A stretch of 38,975 bases of DNA, taken from Pseudomonadota bacterium. GTDB lineage: Bacteria; Pseudomonadota; Gammaproteobacteria; Steroidobacterales; Steroidobacteraceae. Location of the stretch: assembly GCA_023428645.1 (NCBI GenBank), contig JAEYXD010000012.1, positions 1-38,975 of the forward strand, written 5' to 3'. The stretch's first letter is position 1. Each line of letters begins with the position of its first letter. The position numbers were made by a program, and so were the translations under genes. Of the stretch, positions 15,263 to 23,645 are shown one piece after another. Below the pieces are notes generated by a model, which ran no database searches, had not been told where the DNA came from, and saw only the letters and a program-made list of their open reading frames with translations.

Positions 15263-16189
15263 CTACGCGAGCAACTTGATCAGATCGGCCTTCTGCTCCG
15301 AATTCAGCAACGGGGCATAGCCGGCCTGAAGGTTGTCGGACTGACGATCGGGCTTGCCGGTCGCGGGAATGACGGCGGTCACGGCGTCGTTGCTGAGTGC
15401 GAACTTCAGGAACATCTGCGCCCAGGAGGTCACGCCGACTTCCTTCGCCCAGCCCGGGAGCGCGACATTGCTCACGCGACTGAACAGCGCACCGTCGTTG
15501 AAATTCCGATTCGCCAATACGGCGATGCCGAGATCCTTCGCGATCGGGAACACGCGCTTTTCGGCGCCGCGCGCGGTCACCGAATAGTTGATCTGCAGGA
15601 AATCGGGCTTCGTCTTCAGAACGACGTCGGCGAGCTGGTCCTGCGCCGCCTCGGTGAAATGAGTGATGCCGACGTACTTCGTCTTGCCTTGCTTCTTGAG
15701 CTCACGCGCGACTTCGATCTGCGTCTGCCAGTCGCCGAGATTGTGAACCTGCAGCAGCTCCACCTTATCGGTGCGCAAATCCCGCAACGATTGGTTGAAT
15801 TGCGCCATGCCCGCTTCGCGACCGCGTACGCCCGAAAGTTTCGTCGCGAGGAAGCATTGCTTGCGCCAGCCGCCCTCCGCCAGCAAGGGTCCGAGAATTT
15901 TTTCCGCGTTGCTGTACGTCGGCGCGGTATCGATCAGTGTGCCGCCGCCATTGAAGAAGCGCTTCAATACTTCCTTCAGTGCTTCGTACTCGGGGCTGTT
16001 CGGCGTCACCTCGAAGCTTCCGGATGTGCCCATGCCGATCGACGGAATGAACTGGCCGCCCGCGGGAATTGCGCGTCTGAGCATGTCGGGGCTCCTGGAT
16101 TGCGCCTGCGCGCTCTGGAACGAACCGAACAAAGAGGCGCCGGCAACGGTCAGTGACGCTTGTTCTAGGAATTCTCGCCGTGTGGTCAT
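15263..16189 (-). CDS. Tat-exported aldo/keto reductase
   Basis: A 308-aa aldo/keto reductase with a twin-arginine signal: TTRREFLEQASLTVAGASLFG at the N-terminus of the ATG 16189 start. The catalytic tetrad appears as Asp87 and Tyr92 (IDTAPTYSNAE), Lys117 (ATKLSG) and His149 (LQVHNLGD). NAD(P)H-dependent enzymes of this family reduce aldehydes and ketones; export by Tat suggests folding with cofactor in the cytoplasm before translocation. It is the first gene of a minus-strand cluster continuing into the metallo-beta-lactamase, and it diverges from the LprI-domain gene across about 100 bases. The substrate is unknown. Confidence 0.87.
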   Translation of the reverse strand: MTTRREFLEQASLTVAGASLFGSFQSAQAQSRSPDMLRRAIPAGGQFIPSIGMGTSGSFEVTPNSPEYEALKEVLKRFFNGGGTLIDTAPTYSNAEKILGPLLAEGGWRKQCFLATKLSGVRGREAGMAQFNQSLRDLRTDKVELLQVHNLGDWQTQIEVARELKKQGKTKYVGITHFTEAAQDQLADVVLKTKPDFLQINYSVTARGAEKRVFPIAKDLGIAVLANRNFNDGALFSRVSNVALPGWAKEVGVTSWAQMFLKFALSNDAVTAVIPATGKPDRQSDNLQAGYAPLLNSEQKADLIKLLA

Positions 16190-16291
16190 TTGCTGGAGTC
16201 TCCGGTACAGGTTCGAAACGATAACGCCAGTCGCCGGGGAGATGCCAGATGGCCGGTGCGATAGCATTCGCTCGGTAGCCGGGGGTCGACG

Positions 16292-17530
16292 TTGAGCTTG
16301 AAACTTACATTCCTGGGCGCGGCGCTCGCGCTGCTGGCCCTGTTCGCCGTCGCACAGCAGTCAGCGGTGCAGTCATCGCCCGATGGACCGGGCTTCGACT
16401 GCCAGCGAGTCCGCGCGCGCGTAGAAAAATCCCTGTGCGCGAACCCGGAACTGCTGGCGCTCGACCGACGTGTCACAAAGTTGTTCGCGCTCGCGCTGTC
16501 GCATGCCCAGGATTCCGGCGACATCAAGAGAGCGCAACGCCGCTGGCTGCGCGAGCGAGACGCCTGCGACACCGACACGTGCATGCAGAGCCGTTATGAG
16601 GAGCGCATCGCGGCACTCGAAACCTTTACCGGCCGTTTGCCGCTCACACTTGCCCGCACCTTGTGCGCGCGGCTCGAAACGCCCGCGACCCGCGCCGAAA
16701 CGCTCGGCCGCAAGAGCGGCAGCGAAGACATCAACAACGACGGCAGCCCGGACACCGCGACGACCTGCGCCGGCGGCACGGCCATCACGCCGTGCGTGAC
16801 GTATGTCGACGCGAACAAGCGACCGCTGCTCATCCAGCCGCAGGGATTCGAGGGCCATACGTACGCGCCGCTCGGCCGTTCGACCTTTCGCTATGAAGAC
16901 CGGACGTTCGTGTACTACTCCCGCGACGCCGCGCTCACCGAACCCTCGCACCTGTCCTACATCACGCCAACGAACCGCGAGTTTCGTATCTGCGAGTTCA
17001 CGACGCAGGCGGGGAGCGCCGTCGCCGAAGGCGGCGCCGACGTGTGCGCGGCGGTCGAAAGCGGTGAGCGTATCGAACCGATCGAAATGACGAACGCCAC
17101 CCCTCAGAATGCGCCGCGGGTGGATCGTGCGGATACGACGGCGCGCAGCTTCGCCGCCGTCGACATCGACAACGACGGCCTGGACGACGAGCTCATCGAG
17201 CTCAGCTATGACAGCGGCGGCGGCCAGGGCTGCTCGTTCAACTATTTCGAGCTGTTGACGGACGATCGGCGCTCGCTGCTCGAAACCTCGAAGAGCGCGC
17301 CGATTCGCGAGCTGCAAGGCGTGCCGCCCAGCGGTTATCGGGGCCGCAACTGTGGCCTCGTCCAGAATCGCCTGTTCAGATTCGACGGCAAGATTTACTA
17401 CGAGACGAACTTCGCGAACAACGGCCTCGTGCCGCACGAACTGCGTGTGCTCGACGGCACCGCCGTCGCGCCGGTCTGCACGTTCGAGCGGCAGGTCACG
17501 ACGAGCGTAAGCCGGCTGTTCGTCGAGTAG
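16292..17530 (+). CDS. Exported protein with N-terminal LprI (lysozyme-inhibitor-type) domain
   Basis: A 412-aa secreted or periplasmic protein. TTG 16292 is preceded by GGGGGT 5 bases upstream; TTG 16298 is an alternative. The signal peptide is LTFLGAALALLALFAVAQQ. Residues about 35-115 form an LprI/DUF1311 domain with the usual cysteines (FDCQRVRARVEKSLCANPEL, AQRRWLRERDACDTDTCMQ). The remaining 300 residues contain two calcium-loop-like DxNxDG segments, EDINNDGSPDTA and VDIDNDGLDDE, which resemble VCBS/FG-GAP repeats, plus many cysteines. LprI binds lysozyme in Mycobacterium, but the domain is widespread and that activity is not assured here. The C-terminal part is not a family I can name. 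Confidence 0.75.
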   Translation: MSLKLTFLGAALALLALFAVAQQSAVQSSPDGPGFDCQRVRARVEKSLCANPELLALDRRVTKLFALALSHAQDSGDIKRAQRRWLRERDACDTDTCMQSRYEERIAALETFTGRLPLTLARTLCARLETPATRAETLGRKSGSEDINNDGSPDTATTCAGGTAITPCVTYVDANKRPLLIQPQGFEGHTYAPLGRSTFRYEDRTFVYYSRDAALTEPSHLSYITPTNREFRICEFTTQAGSAVAEGGADVCAAVESGERIEPIEMTNATPQNAPRVDRADTTARSFAAVDIDNDGLDDELIELSYDSGGGQGCSFNYFELLTDDRRSLLETSKSAPIRELQGVPPSGYRGRNCGLVQNRLFRFDGKIYYETNFANNGLVPHELRVLDGTAVAPVCTFERQVTTSVSRLFVE

Positions 17531-17602
17531 CCTCGCCGCGGGCGCGCCGACCCGCGTCACGAGCCGAGCACAGCGCCGCAACCCGAGGGGAAAGCACTCC
17601 TT

Positions 17603-18574
17603 ATGTTCACCTTGCAAGAACTGGAAGCAGCCGCGAGCCTCGTCCATTCGGTCGTTCCCCCGACGCCGCAATATGCTTGGCCGAAGCTCGCCGCGCGGGC
17701 AGGCTGCGAGGTGTGGGTGAAGCATGAAAATCACACTCCGACCGGGGCCTTCAAAGTGCGCGGGGGCCTGGTCTATATGGATGAGCTCGCCCGCTCCGGC
17801 GCCGGCCGGCAGGGCGTGATTTCCGCAACGCGCGGCAATCACGGTCAGTCCATCTCATTGTCGGCGGCGCGCGCCGGCCTCGCCGCCACGATCTACGTGC
17901 CGCATGGCAATTCGCCCGATCAGAATGCGTCGATGCGCGCGTTCGGCGCGACGGTCGTCGAATTCGGCGCGGATTTCGAGGCCGCGCGGATCGAAGCCGC
18001 TCGCGTCGCCGCGGAGCGTGAGCTGCATTTCGTTCCCTCGTTTCACGGCACGCTCGTGCGCGGCGTCGCGACGTATGCGCTCGAGCTGTTCCGCTCGGCG
18101 CCTCCGCTCGACGCCGTGTACGTTCCCATCGGCATGGGATCAGGAATTTGCGGAGTGATCGCCGTGCGCGACTTGCTCGGGCTTCCAACCGAGGTGATCG
18201 GCGTCGTCGCGGACAACGCGCCCGCGATGGCGCTGTCGTTCGCCGCCGGCAGGCCGATCGCGACCGAGAGCGCGAAGACGTTTGCCGATGGCATCGCGAC
18301 GCGGACACCCCAACCCGAGGCGGTCGAAATCGTTCTGCGTGGAGCGGCGCGTATCGTGCGGCTGCCCGAGGACGCCATTGCGGACGCGATGCGTGTGTAC
18401 TTCGACGATACGCATCAAGTCATCGAGGGCGCGGGTGCGGCGGCGCTGGCCGGGTTGCTGCAGGAGAAGGCGTCGTGGCGGGGCAAACGCGTGGCGGTCA
18501 TTGCGTCGGGCGGCAACATCGAGCGAGCGCGCTATGAGCGCGTTCTCAACGGCGTCACGCCGATCGTCGAGTAG
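17603..18574 (+). CDS. PLP-dependent threonine dehydratase-like enzyme
   Basis: A 323-aa fold-type II PLP enzyme. The Schiff-base lysine is Lys51 in TPTGAFKVRGG. The phosphate-binding glycine loop is PIGMGSGICG near residue 177, and the substrate loop is SATRGNHGQS at about 75. The C-terminal IASGGNIE closes the cofactor site. There is no ACT regulatory domain, so it resembles catabolic threonine/serine dehydratases or threo-3-hydroxyaspartate ammonia-lyases rather than biosynthetic IlvA. Deamination of threonine or serine to a 2-keto acid is expected. GAGGGG lies 12 bases before ATG 17603. It follows the LprI gene by 72 bases on the same strand, with no functional link evident. Confidence 0.85.
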   Translation: MFTLQELEAAASLVHSVVPPTPQYAWPKLAARAGCEVWVKHENHTPTGAFKVRGGLVYMDELARSGAGRQGVISATRGNHGQSISLSAARAGLAATIYVPHGNSPDQNASMRAFGATVVEFGADFEAARIEAARVAAERELHFVPSFHGTLVRGVATYALELFRSAPPLDAVYVPIGMGSGICGVIAVRDLLGLPTEVIGVVADNAPAMALSFAAGRPIATESAKTFADGIATRTPQPEAVEIVLRGAARIVRLPEDAIADAMRVYFDDTHQVIEGAGAAALAGLLQEKASWRGKRVAVIASGGNIERARYERVLNGVTPIVE

Positions 18575-18976
18575 CCTCGGAACGGCCCTGGCCGCCGCAG
18601 CCGGCCGGCTCCGGGCGATCAGCGGCGGTTCGGTGTTCGAGGCGCGCAAAAACGCCTTGGAATCTGGCTCTCGCGCGGGGCGATGTCGTCGGAACTGCTC
18701 ATGCGCCGTCGATGAACGACGACAGCCCGCTGCCCAGCCACCGCCCTCTCGCGCGGGGGCCGGAACATTGGAACCACTTCGACGTTTACGCAGCTACGCC
18801 GCGACCAACCAGAAAATTGCGTGTCCCGGCGAGGGATTGACGATGCGGGCTACGCACACTGCGCGACCCGTGAGAACATCGATTCGAATGACAATGCCCC
18901 AGGTTGAACGGCTTCCGATGCGACTCTGCCGCGTCCAGCGCTACTCTTACGCAATTCCGCAAGGCATACCGACCAC
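18575..18976. other. 402-base intergenic region before the hybrid kinase
   Basis: No gene is well supported here. It holds a GGAAC-N16-CGTT element at 18762-18786 (listed separately). It also holds a 48-codon open frame (18843-18989) with GAGGG seven bases before its ATG, whose TGA overlaps an in-frame GTG (18986) of the kinase. The frame's third-position GC is much lower than in neighbouring genes, so coding is doubtful and it is not called as a CDS. Confidence 0.5.
18762..18786 (+). promoter_or_regulatory. Candidate ECF-sigma promoter GGAAC-N16-CGTT
   Basis: GGAAC (18762-18766) and CGTT (18783-18786) are separated by 16 bases, the arrangement recognised by many ECF sigma factors, including EcfG-type general stress sigmas. 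It points toward the hybrid histidine kinase, about 190 bases upstream of the first start codon, so a long leader would result. The same arrangement is seen before the DUF4142 gene. Confidence 0.35.
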
Positions 18977-21373
18977 TTGCACACAGTGAGTCCACAGCAG
19001 CAGAAATCATCGAGCCCGATCTCCGCATCGGTGCTCGCCCAGGCGACCCTCGACGCCATCGATCTGGCGATCGTCGCGGTGGACGCCAACGGCATCGTCA
19101 CGCATCACAACCGCGCATTCCGGGAGACGTGGCAACTGAGCGAGGCCGAGCTCGCGAATCAGCCGTACGAGGCATTGCTCGCGCGCATGAGCCGTCTGGT
19201 GGCGGACCCCGACGCTTTCGTCGCGAAGATTCAGTCGATTCTGGCCTCGGGCATCCGGGAATCCGTTGCCCAGATCGAGATGCGCTCCGGCAGGAAGATC
19301 GAACAGGTCTCGCGCGTGCGCTCGGCCGAAGGCGTGCTGTTGGGGCGCGTGTGGAGCTATCGCGACATCACGCATCAACTCGATGCCGAACGCCAACTGC
19401 GCCAGGAAACGAGCATCGTCGAGCATCAGGCGGCGCGCAGCACGGCGGCGCTCAATCGCAGCGAACGGCAATTCCAGCAGCTGGTCGCCGGCGTGACCGA
19501 TTACGCGATCTACATGCTCGACGCGGAAGGTCACATCATCAGCTGGAATCCCGGCGCCGCGCGCATCAAGGGCTATTCGGACGTCGAGATCATCGGCCAG
19601 CATTTCTCGCGCTTCTATGCGCCCGAGGATCGCGACACGGGGCTGCCGCGGCGCGCGCTGCAGATCGCGGCGACCCGCGGCAAGTTCGAGGGTGAAGGGT
19701 GGCGCATGCGCAAGGACGGCACCCGCTTCTGGGCGAACGTGCTGATCGATCCGATCCGCGACGAGCAAGGCAATTTGATCGGCTTCGCGAAAGTCACCCG
19801 CGACATGACCGAATACCGCGCGATGCAAGAGCAGCTGCATCAGTCGCAGAAGATGGAGGCGATCGGCCAGCTGACCGGCGGGGTCGCGCACGACTTCAAC
19901 AACCTGCTCACGGTCATCCTCGGCAACCTCGATGCGATGTGGCGCCACCTGCCGCCGGAGGAAAGCCGGTTGCGGCGTGCCGTCGATCAAGCGAGCCGCG
20001 GCGCCCAACGCGCGGCGACGTTGACGCAGCAACTGCTCGCGTTCGCGCGCCGCCAGCCGCTGAATCCGAAGCCGTGCGACATCAATCGGCTCGTGGCGGA
20101 CATGTCCGATCTGATGCGACGCACGCTCGGCGAGAACATTTCGGTGGAGACCGTGCTCGCCGGCGGCCTGTGGCGCGTCGAAGTGGATCCGCATCAGCTC
20201 GAAAGCGCGATCCTCAACCTCGCGGTGAACTCGCGGGACGCGATGCCCGAAGGCGGCAAGCTGACGATCGAGACCGCGAACGCGCACCTGGACGATTCGT
20301 ACGCGAACAATTTCGCCGAGCTGTCGCCTGGCCAGTACGTCGTGATCTGCGTGAGCGATTCCGGCGCCGGCATGCCGCGCGAAGTGCTCGCGCGGGCATT
20401 CGATCCGTTCTTCACGACGAAGCCGATCGGCCAGGGCACCGGCCTGGGCCTGAGCCAGGTCTACGGCTTCGTGAAGCAGTCGAACGGCCACATCAAGCTG
20501 TACAGCGAGGTCGGCCAGGGCACGACCGCGAAGATCTATCTGCCGAGGCTCATGGATGCGGACTATGACGAGGAGCCGGAACGGCCGGCGGTCATTCCAG
20601 AAGGCCGGCCTGACGAGACGATTCTGGTCGTCGAGGACGACGACGACGTGCGCATCTACAGCACCGAAAGCCTGCGTGAGCTGAAGTTCAATGTGCTCGA
20701 AGCCTCGACGGCTGAGTCCGCACTGCAGATCCTCGACAAGCATCCCGAAGTGAGCCTGCTGTTCACCGACGTCGGCTTGCCCGGCGCGAACGGCCGCGAG
20801 CTCGTCGAAACCGCGCTGCGGCGCCGGCCCGGGCTCAAGGTATTGTTCACGACGGGCTATGCACGCAATGCGATCGTGCATCAGGGCCGGCTCGATCCCG
20901 GCGTACATCTGCTGACGAAGCCGTTCACGCGCGCGCAGCTCGCGCTGCGCATCCGCGAAGTACTGGATCTTTCCCGCGGCGGCGGTGCGGACGAGCGCAA
21001 GGTGGCGCTCGTCGCGGAGGACGAGGAGCTCGTGCGGCTGTTCCTCGTGGAAAATCTCGAAAGCCTCGATTTCCGCATCATCCACTCGTCGACGTCCGCC
21101 GCAGCGCTCGCGGCCGCCGGGACGGCGTCGAAGATCGATGTCGCGATCATCGACATCGGCTTGCCCGACCGCAGCGGGCTCGACCTCGCGCGCGATCTGC
21201 GGCAGCGCTTCCCCGACATGCCGCTCGTGATCGCGAGCGGCTACGGCTCGGGGCAGCTTGGCAGCCTGTCGAAAGACCCGCGCGTTGCGTATCTCTCGAA
21301 GCCGTACGACGAGCGTGCAATCACGCGGGTCCTCGAACACTTGGGCGTGCTCGAGCCGAGCCGGAGCGCGTAA
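18977..21373 (+). CDS. PAS-PAS hybrid sensor histidine kinase with two receiver domains
   Basis: A 798-aa cytoplasmic signalling protein without membrane segments. PAS 1 lies at about residues 15-135 and PAS 2 at about 165-285 (YMLDAEGHIISWNPGAARIKGYS). The HisKA/HWE-like phosphoacceptor is His305 in GGVAHDFNNLL. ATPase motifs follow: an N box (NLAVNSRDAMP), DSGAGMP and GTGLGLSQVYGF. Receiver 1 has Asp598 (FTDVGLPG) and receiver 2 has Asp726 (IIDIGLPD), each with a C-terminal Lys-Pro. This layout allows intramolecular phosphorelay, with final output through a separate protein. The start is TTG 18977; GTG 18986 is an alternative. Another stand-alone receiver gene lies at 27165-27518, but partnership is speculative. 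Confidence 0.9.
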   Translation: MHTVSPQQQKSSSPISASVLAQATLDAIDLAIVAVDANGIVTHHNRAFRETWQLSEAELANQPYEALLARMSRLVADPDAFVAKIQSILASGIRESVAQIEMRSGRKIEQVSRVRSAEGVLLGRVWSYRDITHQLDAERQLRQETSIVEHQAARSTAALNRSERQFQQLVAGVTDYAIYMLDAEGHIISWNPGAARIKGYSDVEIIGQHFSRFYAPEDRDTGLPRRALQIAATRGKFEGEGWRMRKDGTRFWANVLIDPIRDEQGNLIGFAKVTRDMTEYRAMQEQLHQSQKMEAIGQLTGGVAHDFNNLLTVILGNLDAMWRHLPPEESRLRRAVDQASRGAQRAATLTQQLLAFARRQPLNPKPCDINRLVADMSDLMRRTLGENISVETVLAGGLWRVEVDPHQLESAILNLAVNSRDAMPEGGKLTIETANAHLDDSYANNFAELSPGQYVVICVSDSGAGMPREVLARAFDPFFTTKPIGQGTGLGLSQVYGFVKQSNGHIKLYSEVGQGTTAKIYLPRLMDADYDEEPERPAVIPEGRPDETILVVEDDDDVRIYSTESLRELKFNVLEASTAESALQILDKHPEVSLLFTDVGLPGANGRELVETALRRRPGLKVLFTTGYARNAIVHQGRLDPGVHLLTKPFTRAQLALRIREVLDLSRGGGADERKVALVAEDEELVRLFLVENLESLDFRIIHSSTSAAALAAAGTASKIDVAIIDIGLPDRSGLDLARDLRQRFPDMPLVIASGYGSGQLGSLSKDPRVAYLSKPYDERAITRVLEHLGVLEPSRSA

Positions 21374-21385
21374 CGACGCGCTCCG
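21362..21385. terminator. Hairpin spanning the kinase stop codon, between convergent genes
   Basis: A perfect 9-bp stem (21362-21370 with 21377-21385) has the loop TAACGA, which contains the kinase stop codon. It lies 7 bases from the end of the convergent gene at 21393. No T-run follows, so it may be a weak bidirectional terminator. Confidence 0.4.
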
Positions 21386-21392
21386 CCGCGCC

Positions 21393-21938
21393 CTATTCTT
21401 CCAGCGCACTCAGCGCCGTATAGCTCAAGCTGACGCGCCACCCGCGCTCGCGCGCGGGCTCGCCGACCGACGCGTGCGCTTCATACGTCTGATTCTTCCA
21501 GAACGCGACCTGGGTATCGGCCTGCGACAGGGTTGCGCCGACCTCCGCCATCTTGCGTCGATGCTCGGCCGACGCGAAATCGTAGTACGGCTTCCCCAAC
21601 TCGCGCGTGACCTGCCGCGTAAGCTCGCGGTATAGCTCTGTCGCCTCCTCGCCATCCCGCACATCGAACATGTATGCGCCGCGATAGAACTTCCCGTCGC
21701 GGCACGAATAGCCGATGACGACCTCACGCCCGAGCTGCCGGCCGCGAAACGCGAACTCATAGCCGGACGGCAGCTTGCCTTCGTACGGTTGCGAGCCCAA
21801 CGCCGCTTCGCGGGAGGCGAGGTCTTCGCACGGCGCATCGAAATCCAACGCACGAAAATCGGCGGCCTCGGCCATGAGGCTCGTGAATGCGGCCAGCGCG
21901 AACAGCGCCGCCCACCCCTTCGATGACGATGTATTCAT
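21393..21938 (-). CDS. Exported hypothetical protein, 181 aa
   Basis: Not a family I recognise. With ATG 21938 the product has a signal peptide (KGWAALFALAAFTSLMAEA) and a mature domain of about 155 residues. Two cysteines (DAPCEDL, GYSCRDG) could form a disulfide in the periplasm. Features include KLPSGYEFAFRGRQLGREVVIGYSC and a charged helix EEATELYRELTRQVTRELGKPYYDF, ending in beta-like VSLSYTALSALEE. The open frame continues far upstream, but only the ATG 21938 start gives a signal sequence. It converges with the kinase gene and diverges from the VOC gene across 126 bases. Confidence 0.72.
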   Translation of the reverse strand: MNTSSSKGWAALFALAAFTSLMAEAADFRALDFDAPCEDLASREAALGSQPYEGKLPSGYEFAFRGRQLGREVVIGYSCRDGKFYRGAYMFDVRDGEEATELYRELTRQVTRELGKPYYDFASAEHRRKMAEVGATLSQADTQVAFWKNQTYEAHASVGEPARERGWRVSLSYTALSALEE

Positions 21939-22064
21939 GGCGTGAGAGCTTGGGCGTACGGCAAGGTTCGCGCAAGCGATGGCCGACCTTCCCGGGCGTT
22001 CGCCCCCTACCGTCGCTGACGCGCTCGGCTTAAGGTTCGTGCAAGCCGCTATCGGGAGATGCTC

Positions 22065-22451
22065 ATGCCCGTCGAGCTGAATCACACGATCGTGCCGGCG
22101 CGCGATGCGCAAGCGTCCGCGACATTTCTCACCGACATCCTCGGCCTGCCGCCCGCAAGACGCTTCGGTCCGTTCTGGGCCGTCGCGCTCGACAATGGTG
22201 CGACGCTCGACTTTCAGGACTCGAACGAGTCGCTGCCGATCGAGCACTACGCATTCCTCGTCAGCGAGGCCGAATTCGACGCGATCTTCGCGCGTATCCG
22301 GGCTCGCAAGCTCACGTACTGGGCCGATCCGGCCCACGCTCGCCCGTTCGAGATCAATCGCAACGACGGCGGCCGCGGGCTGTACTGGAACGATCCGAAC
22401 GGCCATTACCTGGAAATCATCACACGCCCCTACGGCAGCGGCTCGAGCTGA
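22065..22451 (+). CDS. VOC family (glyoxalase/dioxygenase-fold) protein
   Basis: A 128-aa protein of two beta-alpha-beta-beta-beta modules. Probable metal ligands are His7 (ELNHTIV), the His of IEHYAF and the Glu of GHYLEIITRP, the usual VOC pattern. ATG 22065 is chosen over ATG 22059 because GGGAG abuts 22059 but lies 6 bases from 22065. Members include glyoxalase I, fosfomycin-modifying thiol transferases and dioxygenases; the motif YWNDPNGHYLEI is generic, so the reaction is undetermined. A clear terminator follows. Confidence 0.82.
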   Translation: MPVELNHTIVPARDAQASATFLTDILGLPPARRFGPFWAVALDNGATLDFQDSNESLPIEHYAFLVSEAEFDAIFARIRARKLTYWADPAHARPFEINRNDGGRGLYWNDPNGHYLEIITRPYGSGSS

Positions 22452-22474
22452 CCATTCGAGAATTTCGTTCCAGA

Positions 22475-22499
22475 GTCTGTTCGCCGAACGGACGTTTTT
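22475..22499 (+). terminator. Intrinsic terminator after the VOC gene
   Basis: GTCTGTT (22475-22481) pairs with AACGGAC (22487-22493), including one G-T wobble, around loop CGCCG. G and five Ts (22495-22499) follow. This is the clearest plus-strand rho-independent signal in the window and separates the VOC gene from the aldo/keto reductase gene. Confidence 0.7.
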
Positions 22500-22556
22500 C
22501 GTCGCGCCGCCGCTTACTACGCTGCGACTCCCGTCATCCACGTTCGAGGAGTCAGC

Positions 22557-23588
22557 ATGGAGTATCGATATCTCGGCGCATCCGGCCTCAAAGTCTCGGC
22601 GCTCGCGCTCGGCACGGGCACGTTCGGGGGCAAAGGTCCGCTCTTCAATGCGTGGGGCAACACGCAACTCGAGGACGCGCGGCGCCTCATCGACGTGTGC
22701 CTCGACGCCGGCGTGAACTTGTTCGATACGGCGGATGTGTACTCGGACGGCGAGTCGGAAAGCATCCTCGGCGAGGCGCTCCGGGGTCGACGCGATCAGG
22801 TCATCGTCTCGACGAAAGTGACATTGCGGTCGGGCCCCGGGCCGAACGACGTCGGCGCATCGCGGCATCACTTGCTGCGGGCCGTCGAGCGGTCGCTCGA
22901 ACGCCTGCGCACCGATTACATCGATCTGCTGCAACTGCATCACTTCGATGCGATGACGCCGGTCGAGCAAGTGCTGTCGACGCTCGACGATCTCGTGCGC
23001 GCAGGCAAGGTGCGCTACGTCGGCGCGTCGAATTTTTCCGGCTGGCAATTGATGAAGTCGCTCGCGGTCGCGGACCGCTACGGCTATCCGCGCTATGTCG
23101 CGAATCAAACCTACTACTCGCTCGTCGGCCGCGACTACGAATGGGAGCTGCTGCCGCTCGGCCTCGATCAGGGCGTCGGCGCGCTCGTATGGAGCCCGCT
23201 CGGCTGGGGCCGGCTCACGGGCCGCATCACTCGCGCGACACCACAGCCACCCTCGCGCCGACTGCAGGAAACCGCGCAGTTCGCACCGCCCGTGGAGGAC
23301 GAACGGCTGTTCCGCATCGTCGATGCGCTACAGGACATCAGCGCCGAGGTCGGCAAGACGATTCCCCAGGTTGCGATCAATTGGCTGCTCCGCCGACCGA
23401 CCGTGTCCTCGGTGCTGATCGGCGCGCGCGATGAGCATCAGCTGCAAGACAACTTGCAAGCTGCCGACTGGTCGCTGACATCCGAGCATGTCGCGCGGCT
23501 CGATGCCGCGAGCGCGGCCACCCCGCCCTACCCCTATTACCCGTACTGGAACGGGCAGTTCGGGGAGCGCACGCCGCGCCCGGTTTGA
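22557..23588 (+). CDS. Aldo/keto reductase
   Basis: A 343-aa cytoplasmic NAD(P)H-dependent oxidoreductase. The tetrad is Asp57 and Tyr62 (FDTADVYSDGESE), Lys87 (STKVT) and His128 (LQLHHFD). The cofactor-binding end has WSPLGWGRLTG and SSVLIGARDEHQLQDNL. GGAG lies just upstream of ATG 22557. The C-terminus has an unusual YPYYPYWNGQFGER tail. It sits between the VOC gene and pyrD; its own promoter is likely because a terminator precedes it. The substrate is unknown, as is usual for this branch. Confidence 0.9.
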   Translation: MEYRYLGASGLKVSALALGTGTFGGKGPLFNAWGNTQLEDARRLIDVCLDAGVNLFDTADVYSDGESESILGEALRGRRDQVIVSTKVTLRSGPGPNDVGASRHHLLRAVERSLERLRTDYIDLLQLHHFDAMTPVEQVLSTLDDLVRAGKVRYVGASNFSGWQLMKSLAVADRYGYPRYVANQTYYSLVGRDYEWELLPLGLDQGVGALVWSPLGWGRLTGRITRATPQPPSRRLQETAQFAPPVEDERLFRIVDALQDISAEVGKTIPQVAINWLLRRPTVSSVLIGARDEHQLQDNLQAADWSLTSEHVARLDAASAATPPYPYYPYWNGQFGERTPRPV

Positions 23589-23645
23589 ATCGAGCGCGAC
23601 AGCAGTGGCAAGCTGCGGCCCCCTTTCGGTCCGCAGTCTGCCGCA

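Noticed and set aside
19007..21409. 800-codon open frame antisense to the hybrid kinase
   Set aside because: It mirrors the kinase frame, as expected in GC-rich DNA with strong third-position bias. Its product is low-complexity Arg/Ala/His-rich with no domain, while the sense strand has full kinase and receiver motifs.
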